Shown: piece after piece, positions 1 to 8,500 of the stretch
Layout of the letters: each line of letters opens with the position of its first letter
Position numbering within the stretch: the first letter of the stretch is position 1
Origin: Strigops habroptila
Lineage: Eukaryota > Chordata > Aves > Psittaciformes > Psittacidae
Length of the DNA stretch: 64,000 bases
NCBI RefSeq assembly: GCF_004027225.2
Contig: NC_044290.2
Location: 8,758,906 to 8,822,905 of the forward strand
Direction: 5' to 3'
Translations under genes and position numbers: made by a program
The notes under the pieces: generated by a model
Database searches by the model: none
The model's input: the letters and a program-made list of their open reading frames with translations, nothing else
What the model was told of the DNA's origin: nothing

Positions 1-267
1 GAATCATAACAATCCATAACTGAAGAAGCCTGTGTACACAAGCTTGGGTGACTGTGCCTGCTGAGAATGTCTGGGACCTCCCTGGTGGGGAATTTTTTAG
101 TGTTTTCCAGGTGTCTGGGACAAGACACTGAGTCTCTCTGCCCCTTGGAGAGAAAGTACATCCTTGCACAGAGGTCACAGGAAAGGAAAAAGGCATTTTG
201 GAGAGGCAGCACTCTTACTCTTTCTTGCTTTTCTCATCCTTATGTTTGTATTTGCTGTTTTCCTTAG

Positions 268-351
268 GAGATTGTTGACTGGTTCAATGCCATTCGGGCA
301 GCACGTTACCATTATCTCAGAACAACCTTCCCCAATGCCCCTGAGCCTGAG
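268..351 (+). CDS. ADAP2: ADAP2 exon, end of PH1
   Basis: 84 nt, phase 0 to 0, acceptor tccttag and donor GAG|gtgaga. It encodes the C-terminal PH1 helix ([13 protein letters not shown]) and the linker to PH2. The sequence before it (1-267) shows no further ADAP2 coding match and is read as intron. Confidence 0.88.
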
Positions 352-2988
352 GTGAGAACTGAACAGGGCTTGACGCAGTCAATGCAAACAGAGCATGGGG
401 AAACATTTTCTCACTACTGTCAGAGTCAGGTGCTCAAGCAGCAGAGTGTGGGTCTTGGAATGGTCAGAAGAGGTAGAAGGAAAGGGCACGCTGCATAACA
501 TGCAAAAACATAGTCAACTTTTAAGGCCTAAAAGTCTCTATGTGGTCCTTATAAAGTGTAATCTTTCAAAAATCTTATGTTCTTTCTTATTTCAGACTTC
601 CCTTTACTGAGCAGCCAAAAAAACCCCCAGGCCCCAAAAGCCAAAATTGGTGGTGATTAGCTTTGACAGAAACAGAAAAGCAAAGCAAGTTTGAATGAGA
701 CATGCTGTCCTGGTTTGGGCTGGGATAGACACAGACTGTTTTGTGTTTGTATTCTCCTAGCTCATACCCAGAATCACAAGAAATTATATCAAAGAGGGAT
801 ACATGGAGAAAACGGGACCAAAAGTAAGTGCATACTTAGCAGTACACAAACAAGATTATTCCAGATGGAGAGTATTTGGTAATTCTGTGATGTTCACTAG
901 TAAATGATTTGCTGAGTGACTATGTGCTTCCTGGGTTATCATAGAATCACAGAATAGTTAGGGTTGGAAAGGACCTTAAGATCATCGAGTTCCAACCCCC
1001 TGCCATGGGCAAGGACACCTCGCAGTAAACCATGTCACCCAAGACTCCATCCAACCTGGCCTTGAACACTGCCAGAGATGGAGCTTTCACAACTTCCTTG
1101 GGCAACCCATTCCAGTGCTTCACCACCCTCACAGTAAAGAACTTCTTCCTTATATCTAACCTGAACTTCCCCTGTTTAAGTTTGAACCCTATCACTACAG
1201 TCCCTAATGAAGAGTCCCTCCCCAGCATCCTTGTAGGCCCCCTTCAGATACTGGAAGCTGCTCTGAGGTCTCCACGCAGCTTCTCTTCTCCAGGCTGAAC
1301 AGCCCCAACTTTCTCAGCCTGTCTTCAGATAGGAGATGCTCCAGCCCTCTTATCATCCTCGTGGCCTCCTCTGGACTCTCTCCAACAGCTCCATGTCCTT
1401 TTTATGTTGAGGACACCAGAACTGTACACAGTACTCCAAGTGAGGTCTCATGAGAGCAGAGCAGAGGGGCAGGATCACCTCCCTTGACCTGCTGGTCACA
1501 CTCCTTTTGATGCAGCCCAGGATACGGTTGGCTTTCTGGGCTGTGAGCGCACACTGCCGGCTCATGTTCAGTTTTCTCATCAACCAACACCCCCAGGTCC
1601 TTCTCTGCAGGGAGATAAAAAGCTTTGATTAAAAAAAAAAGGTTGGTAAAGGTTGATAAAAGATTTTATATTCAAGCCTGTCATGTTCTTTGGGATCATG
1701 TTTTATTTCGTGTGGAAAATAAGACTAGGAAGAAGAATCCTCCTTGAAGAATAAGCAAGATGGATTAGCTGGTGGTGGACATGCAAAGTCCTGTTGTGCA
1801 ACACAAAATAGCTTGCTGTATCTGCTAACTGCAGCTCTAGAACTGCACCTCCTGCTAGAACAGAACATCACATGCTGACTCCCCTACTTCCCCATTTCTC
1901 TTAAAGTCTGTAGCACATAAATCACATCTGCCTATAGCAGCAAAGTATGATTGAGAAATTCTCCACAGTGAAGCCTGGGGTTTGGTTTGGGTTTTTGTGG
2001 GGAAGTATTTGGGCCACTACCTCTTGGAAGACAAGGGGGAGATTTCAGGCGTGATGAAGGAGGAGATGAGGTTCTGAGGTCTTGTTTGAACAGTGCCACT
2101 TCTTGCCTAGGGACAACCCCCAACCAAAATGTTGAAACTGATTGCACAGGGATCATTCTGCTGACCCAGGGATCATTCTCTGCAGTGCTTTTAATTGATC
2201 TATTTGCTGCAACTTTCTTAATCTTGATAATTTGATCACTGGTAGAACCAAACTTGCCTGCCTTACCCAAATGATTGTCACTAAAGGCATATCTCTAGTG
2301 TGAACCCAGGGAGAAGGCAGGGTGGGGGCTCCACACAGCAGTGACTTGCCTGTTACCAGTTATGGGGATTAATTGAACTCAGTCTCTGAGCCATTAAAGC
2401 ACTCCAGGGATCTTCCTTCAATAGGTAGGTGGAACTCCCCTTTGGGTCTTGGTCTCTAAAGAACTTCTACCATCTCCTTGCAGCAGAAGGAGCCCTTTAA
2501 GGTGCGCTGGTTCTGCCTGGATTCGCAGGAAAGGAACCTGATGTACTTTAAAAAACCACTGGTAAGAGGAGTGTTCTTTGCTATTCCACATGAAGGTGGG
2601 TGGGGAGGAAGGGTCTGTTCTCATCCAGCTCTTCCAGTGGCTGCACAACATTGAAGCAGGCTCAGTCTCAAGAGCTCATCTCCCTTGTCAGTAGATCTCT
2701 TTGAAGCTGAGCTGTTTGGATAGCACAGTGTCTGCTGGAACTAATGGCTGTCTTCTGCTTCCTTCTTTCCAGGATGCATTTGCGCAGGGCCAGATTTTAA
2801 TTGGAAGCATGGATGAGGGATATGAAGTGCGAGCTGGCATGCCCCAGGGAGTCCGGGTGAAGAAGAAACCAGCGATCACTGTGGTCACCCCAGTCAGAGA
2901 GTTTGTGTTTATATGTGAGAACGAAAGGGAGCAGGGGGAGTGGATAGATGCCTTAAATGGAGTCATTGCCCAGCCTTTGACTGGTTAA
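268..2988 (+). CDS. ADAP2: ADAP2, ArfGAP with dual PH domains 2 (3' part, four exons)
   Basis: Four exons (268-351, 761-823, 2484-2561, 2773-2988) splice in frame, all at phase 0, to the last 146 residues plus TAA. The first exon encodes [17 protein letters not shown], the end of the first PH domain as in human ADAP2. Exons two to four encode the whole second PH domain: its opening strands (GYMEKTGPK, then [12 protein letters not shown]), a [11 protein letters not shown] strand, the TVVTP strand, and a final helix with [13 protein letters not shown] that holds the invariant PH tryptophan. The ArfGAP zinc finger and most of PH1 lie before base 1. The family binds phosphoinositides at the plasma membrane and endosomes and acts as a GAP for ARF6; human ADAP2 is also reported as an interferon-stimulated factor restricting RNA virus entry. 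The paralogue ADAP1 is the main alternative, but the neighbour RNF135 matches the ADAP2 locus. A CR1 copy sits in the intron between the second and third exons. Confidence 0.9.
761..823 (+). CDS. ADAP2: ADAP2 exon, start of PH2
   Basis: 63 nt, phase 0 to 0, acceptor ttctcctag and donor AAA|gtaagt. It encodes the segment ending [13 protein letters not shown], the first strand of PH2, close to the human NYLKQGFMEKTGPK. Confidence 0.88.
940..1611 (-). mobile_element. CR1 LINE, 3' part, antisense inside an ADAP2 intron
   Basis: Read on the minus strand this is a 5'-truncated CR1 retrotransposon of about 670 bp. It opens in the C-terminal part of the reverse-transcriptase ORF (for example [11 protein letters not shown] near 1415-1450) and runs through the conserved 3' UTR. 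It ends at 940-970 with the CR1 hallmark GGTCCTTTCCAACCC followed by ATTCTGTGATTCTATG. The frame breaks after ...LLERVQRR, so it is an inactive fossil. CR1 is the dominant LINE of birds and also occurs in crocodilians and turtles. The lack of a poly(A) tail and the octamer 3' end are normal for CR1. Confidence 0.93.
2484..2561 (+). CDS. ADAP2: ADAP2 exon, PH2 central strands
   Basis: 78 nt, phase 0, donor CTG|gtaaga. It encodes [20 protein letters not shown] and the next few residues. The acceptor is a tandem cag-cag, so the first glutamine may be optional; the upstream site keeps the Q found in human ADAP2. Confidence 0.88.
2773..2988 (+). CDS. ADAP2: ADAP2 terminal coding exon
   Basis: 216 nt including TAA at 2986-2988, acceptor ctttccag. 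It encodes [12 protein letters not shown] through the PH C-terminal helix with WIDALNGVI. The protein ends at ...QPLTG, shorter than the human protein, which continues with a Ser/Arg-rich tail after SPLT. Confidence 0.9.
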   Translation, partial: DAFAQGQILIGSMDEGYEVRAGMPQGVRVKKKPAITVVTPVREFVFICENEREQGEWIDALNGVIAQPLTG

Positions 2989-3730
2989 GACTAGCACTGA
3001 GTTCTGGTGAACTGCGCTTCTTGGGCTCTGTTTGGCATTGCTCTGTGGCCTCTTTCTGTTGGCAAGGATGGTGCTCAAGGCCCTAGTGACTCTGGTACAA
3101 GGGGCTGCTTCTTCAACAGCCACAGGCAAGGAAGGGTGGCAACAGAGAAATGGATAAGGGGGAGTGCAGATATTCAGAAATGATCTGTGTCCCTGCAGAA
3201 CCTCACCTGAAGTGCCTTCCCTCTTCCTACCCTCTGCTGCTTTTGAGCAGAGGAGGCCTTCCCAGCCTGACAGGGATGAATCATCCAGTGTTGTCTTATG
3301 GAAAAAAAACCAAGTCAATGGAGAAAGTCTGACCCCAGAAGGACTGGCATGCCTTTCCTTGAGGACTCCTGCAGGTGCTGTTATGTCAGCTCCTCCTTTT
3401 CTTGCCTTGGTCTGATGTCAGAAGGACTCCTGTACATCCTGAAGGATGTACCTGACAATGGCATGTATTCTTCCAGTGACGGGGGTCATCTGTTACATGG
3501 GTACATAGCAACCGAGGGGCAAAGGCACTGTCTCTTATTAGGATGATGCAGGGGGATCTGTTTGATAGATTTTAGATACCCATTCATGCTGGAGTCACTG
3601 GATGTCCTTCTCAGGGAGGAGCAGAGTTAGGCAGCTACATTCCATCTGGCTGTTCCAGACAGGAACATAGTGGTTTTCAACGGAGTGGGTTCAATGTCTT
3701 TTACAGTGTTACATTTCTGGCACTGTAAAA

Positions 3731-3736
3731 AATAAA
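3731..3736 (+). terminator. ADAP2 poly(A) signal
   Basis: AATAAA 743 bp after the ADAP2 stop codon, followed within about 30 bp by a GT-rich stretch (ttgtggatgtactgt). This makes it the likely 3' end of ADAP2; 2989 to about 3755 would be 3' UTR. Confidence 0.7.
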
Positions 3737-3756
3737 AGTCACGTTTGAATTGTGGA

Positions 3757-4898
3757 TGTACTGTAATGGACTCACTGTAATCACAAACACTCCTTGCTCC
3801 TTGCTTTCAACAGTCTCTGCTGTTTAACTTTAATGATTGGCAAATCGAACATGTGAGGACCAAGTATTTCCAGAGCAACACCTCATAATGCCTCAGCAAA
3901 CCCAGATGAGTACAGGATGAACATATGCTGATCTGCCTCACCTCCTAAAAAACAGCTGAAGCTTAATGAGCTTGATTAGTCTGACCATTGAAAGGCAGAA
4001 ACTGGTTTTAAAAGTGTTATCTTCAGTGACTTGCGTGGAGACACTCAATGCATGAGGACGAGCGCTGAAGTGGAGGGTGAGTACTTCCTGATCAGGTACC
4101 ACTCACATCCATTCTGTGCAGGAACTGATGAAGATTTGCACTGGGTGATACAGTGCACTGAGTATTTTCGTGCCTCAATACCAAGTCTGAGATTTGGTTC
4201 TAGCAAGCCACCAGTCATTCAGATATGTAATTCTTCTTTTCAAATAGCCTTAGTTTGCAAATCAAGAGGAAGTCTTGCAGACTAAGTTTCTGGTGAGGCT
4301 TTCACCTTTTGCTGACAGTTGCTGGCCTTAGATACCCGGAATAGTTCTCCTCTTCTGCAGAAATGAGGAAGTGCTAATACTTGCAGGGATTAGCAAGATT
4401 AACTCTTTGGGTTTGGTTTTGTTTCCCCCCCTCTTTCCCCCCATAATAGTGCAGAAGAATAGCTTAAGTGGGATCACCATTCTGCCTGTCTTAGCCAGCT
4501 CATCACCACCCAACTCTGAGCAATCTGCAGCAGTTTCACTTGCGGATATGCTCCCATGAACTTCCCTGGATTCTCACTCTCTCCCTGTGCAACATGATTC
4601 ATTCTAGTTCACATGCTGGTTCAGCAAATCTTTTTAACAACCTAATCCTGCAGCCCTTGAAATGAATAGCAAAGCACCTCCTGACTTGCATGAGGAACAA
4701 TGTCTTCGTTTGGTTTGCTATAATTGTTATTTTGAGATGAGCTGACTAACCCAGGATGACCTCAGGAGAGCTCTGTCTATTCAGTAGCCCGAACTTCACA
4801 CGGATAGGGCTCTGCAAGCTATGCTGTGCCACGTTGCTCACGCCCCAGACCAGCCCTGTCAGCAGCTCCGATAGTTACAAAACCGGGAACTTCCCTGT
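3757..4898. other. Intergenic ADAP2-RNF135
   Basis: No gene, repeat family or RNA gene is recognised. The only notable local structure is a pyrimidine-rich tract near 4420-4442 with two runs of six or seven C. Confidence 0.6.
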
Positions 4899-4908
4899 GA
4901 AAATGAAA
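4899..4908 (+). promoter_or_regulatory. Possible distal IRF/ISRE-like site of RNF135
   Basis: GAAAATGAAA fits the GAAANNGAAA core bound by IRF family members and ISGF3. It lies 330 bp before the RNF135 ATG. Such a core occurs by chance about once per 30 kb over both strands, so its main support is proximity to the stronger element at 5184. Confidence 0.35.
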
Positions 4909-4972
4909 TGGTGCAGATAACGGCAACTTTTTGGAGAGTCAATAAAAGTCACGGCCGGGTCATGACAGCTCC

Positions 4973-5008
4973 GTGGCTACAGTCGTGGCTACAGTCATGG
5001 CTACAGTC
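4973..5008 (+). repeat. Three tandem 12-bp units upstream of RNF135
   Basis: Units 4973-4984 and 4985-4996 are identical (GTGGCTACAGTC); 4997-5008 differs only at its first base (A). This is a short minisatellite in the RNF135 5' flank, about 230 bp before the ATG. No known transcription-factor motif is assigned. Confidence 0.9.
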
Positions 5009-5183
5009 AACCCAAATCCTCGGACCAGGCTGCCGGCAGAGGAAGAGCTGGGCCGGTACCCGGCTGCCTGGCTGGAGCGGGGCTGCCCGGTCCCGGTGGA
5101 ACCCAGCGGCCTCCAGGGCAGCAGGTACCGGAGCAGAGCCCGCCCGCCCGGCGCTCACCCAGAGCACAGGAAGAGGCGCTGGG

Positions 5184-5195
5184 GAAACCGAAACT
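5184..5195 (+). promoter_or_regulatory. Interferon-stimulated response element of RNF135
   Basis: GAAACCGAAACT, preceded by GGG, matches the ISRE consensus GAAANNGAAACT bound by ISGF3 (STAT1/STAT2/IRF9) and by IRF1, IRF3 and IRF7. It lies 43 bp upstream of the RNF135 ATG, inside the CpG island, where core-promoter ISREs of interferon-induced genes typically sit. Binding and inducibility are inferred. Confidence 0.7.
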
Positions 5196-5238
5196 CAGCG
5201 GCCGCTCGGCTCCGCTGCGCCCCGCCCCGCGCCGGGCC

Positions 5239-5583
5239 ATGGCTGCCGCGGTGCCCCTAGGGCGGCTGCTGGGCGCGGTGGAGCTGAGCTGCGCCTGCTG
5301 CCTGCAGCACTTCGCGAAGCCGGTGCGGCTCCCGGGCTGCGGCCACAGCTTCTGCCAGCGCTGCATCCTCCAGTACTGCAAGGGGAGGCAGCGCGCCGCC
5401 TGCCCGCTCTGCCGGGAGGACTTCGAGCGGAAGGACCTGCGGCCCAACCGGGAGCTGGCCGCTTTGGTGAACCTCATCCGGCAGGAGGTAAAGGAAGAGT
5501 TGGAAGCACAGGATGACCCGAACCCCTCCGCAGCTGTTGCCTGCAACGACCAGAGCTCGGCGGGACGGCGACATGGGGACAAG
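5239..5583 (+). CDS. RNF135: RNF135 exon 1 (RING)
   Basis: 345 nt, residues 1-115, donor AAG|gtaggg, phase 0. It carries all eight zinc ligands of the RING finger and the linker LRPNRELAALVNLIRQEV typical of TRIM/RNF ligases. Confidence 0.92.
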
Positions 5584-8500
5584 GTAGGGACGGAGGCAGC
5601 GCGGGGTTCCTCCCCGGGACACCAACCCAAGGTGTCGTGAACATGGGGACATGGCCAGGACTCGGGGAACTTTATCTTTCTTTTTGCTCCCCACCCCGGA
5701 TGCTTTGCATTTCCTGTGCTAATATTAGCACTGTCATAACAATATCATGTATGTCGAGCAGACGGGTTTAGCTAAAGCAGTGTTTGGGTGGTGTCTCATA
5801 TATTGAGGACTGCAGAGCTGAATTAAAAGAACTAATAACTGTGTGCATTCAGCTGGTGTATGACAGTAGTAGTTAACTGTGCTGGGTGGTGTTTATTGCA
5901 TCAGCGTAGCGCTGGAGACTGCTGAAAGGACACGTAACGTTATTATACAGTGCTACAGCTCCACCCAGCTGAACGGCACAAAATAGGACTAATTCATTAC
6001 GTAGATCTCTGCTCGAAATAACTCCCAAACTTGAAAGAGATGAGAAAAACCTGTTGAGTCTCATTATTTTAGCACATATGTATCTAAAATGTAATCTTCA
6101 GTCTCTGCAGTCTGAAGCTTAATTATATTTGAAGATGTCATTGGTGACTATTGCATATTGACTTCATTGTGACGATTTCCCCTCAAAATTAGTTGTGTCT
6201 TCAGACCCCTCAACCAGTCCAGTGCTTAACTATGATGTAAGGATTTTTATTATCCTGCTGCTTAACATAGACATGCTTTCTTTGAGGGTTATATGGATAA
6301 ATGGTCCAATGTGTCACTTTAAAGGAGGAAGAGATACAGGACATCTCGAAGGAACTGGAGGTGACTATAGAGACCATCCATCTCTTGAGGGAAGAGCTCA
6401 GTAAAACAAAGGTACGCATTCTACATTCATTACCTGCAGTTAGCTTTTGTTTCCACTGCCTCATGGAGAGGCTGACTCCATCACAGCCTTTAAGCCCAGA
6501 GCAGGAATCTGCCTTTTTGTTTCCTTCTTTTGCTGTCACAATTCTGTTGTTATTGATGAGGATGAGCTATGGCACCAGCTGCATTAACTCCTGCCTTGGC
6601 TGGCACAAACGCTGCTGGAATTGTGCATGTTACCTCTTCCTGCCTACCCCAGGAGTAGCCTGAATGTTACCAGTGCTGTTAGATGCAAAATGCAAATCAT
6701 AAAGAGGGAGCAGTGATTTTCCTGAGTTGTCTAGCCAAGACTGCTGGCCATAAAATAGTCAAAATCCTTAACATGCCCAAAATCTGATTGCAGGTAATGC
6801 AGGATAGTGTCAAAGATATTTTATTCCTTTGAATAAAGGTGGCTGTTTCTGCTCTGCAGGGGTCAGTCAAAGAGTATGTTAGGTGGGGCAGTAGTTTCTC
6901 ATATTCCACACTTCTCTCCTAGCAACACAATGAACTCCATGTTTTCTGCCTTTCAGGAATATACGTCTCAGATCAAAAGCCAGATTACAAGAGATTTCAG
7001 TTGCATGAAGGAATATGTTGAAAGACAGGAAAGAAACACACTGATGTTCATTGAACAAGAGCAAAAAGCAGCTCAACAAAAAATTGAAGAGACTATTGAC
7101 CAGCTCTGCATTGAAGTGAATAGGCTCACAGACATCACAGCCCAAACAGTAAGTGATGAAGTGGCAGAATACAAGTAGAAACTTTCTTAGGCTAAATGTC
7201 TTGGATAGCTGAATACGTACAGAGCACTTCCAGGTCCCCACTGCACTATTCTCTCTAGAGACAGTGTTCCACAGACAATGCTGTTACCAGGGAGAGTTTG
7301 GAGTGAGATACTCGGAGGGAAAAAGTACTAGAAAAGGCACAGGCTGGGGATGCAATCCAGATTTGTTCCAAGGACATTGTTGAGCTGGAATGAAGTGAGG
7401 ATTACATGGCTCAAATCTAGTCCTGAGTCAAATCTAAGATTAAGATCCTTTATTATCTTTTTATTTTCCAGAATAAGTATATACGCATATGTACGCAAAT
7501 TAAAGATCTCACAAAGTTAAGTACTCTCTAACAACTTTCTGAGGAAAATAGGTCAAGGGCTCTCAAAAGAGGCAGTTAAAACACTTTAAATTTTGCAGAG
7601 CCTGTTTTGATGTTGAAAACAAAAACGCCCATGATGCAAATTAGCTCGCAGGAATTTGGAGTGGGGCTCGCTGGCTGTGACGGTGCCAGGAGACAGAAGT
7701 GGACTTCCTAAGCCAAGGCACAAGGTCCTACATTAGAATTCATCTCGTGTAACTACATATTTGTATGTGGGCCAGAGTCCTGCTATAGACAATAAAGAGA
7801 AATAGGAACTTTGAGAGCATGAGTCATCTGGCCCACTTGAGTCTCCTACCTGCAAATGAGACTAATCCAGCCTTCAGGCCTGTTTCTTTCTGCAGACTAA
7901 AAGAACAAGCTCAGATGTAGATTTCCACAATTTCTAAATTTAGGCAAATAAGGCTTACGCTTTTGTAGGTATTTTATCCTAGATCTCATACTAATACATG
8001 TAAAACTTTTGGGTTGCATTTTGGAACAAGAAGAAAGTTTCAAAAGAGAAAGTTTGTGTACACATATGTATACTTAAGGAAATTGTAATATATATAACAT
8101 ATATGTGTATATATATATAAAAAAGAAAAATTAGTTCCTTTCTTAGTTTTCTTGGGGAAAACGAAGTACGTTGTTTTTCATTAAGAATAAACTATTCTTT
8201 CTTATTTTCTGTAGGATTTCAGGTTAGTTCTCAGATAACTATCCAAGAAAGGAAGCTCTTGATACAAAGAATAGGATTTTTGAGAGAGAACTGCTGTTCT
8301 TTCACTCTGGCTTTATAACATAATCCGATATGCTAGATGAAATAACTGCTATTGTTTACACCTTCCCCTTGATTCTTTTATGTCGTTATTAGAGCACCCT
8401 GCCTGAGAAACATAGGTACAAAGACTTGTCTTCAACAATGGATAAAATTACATTTGATGAGAAACTTAATGTTGTCAAAAGTGCTGTAGAATTTCTTAAG

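Larger units (their letters stand above)
5010..5600. promoter_or_regulatory. CpG island at RNF135 promoter and exon 1
   Basis: GC-rich, CpG-dense sequence brackets the start codon and the RING exon, whereas the flanks are AT-richer. Boundaries are judged by eye. A CpG-island promoter without an obvious TATA box suggests basal expression, on which the ISRE at 5184 could add induction. Confidence 0.75.

Noticed and set aside
4908-5630. Frames of about 200 codons on both strands around RNF135 exon 1
   Set aside because: GC-driven frames around the RING exon; only the frame starting at 5239 carries a conserved domain.
6205-6236. Possible 32-nt exon between RNF135 exons 1 and 2 (tcag acceptor, gtaagg donor)
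   Set aside because: Its length is not a multiple of three and would break the frame between exon 1 and the exon at 6325, both of which join at phase 0.
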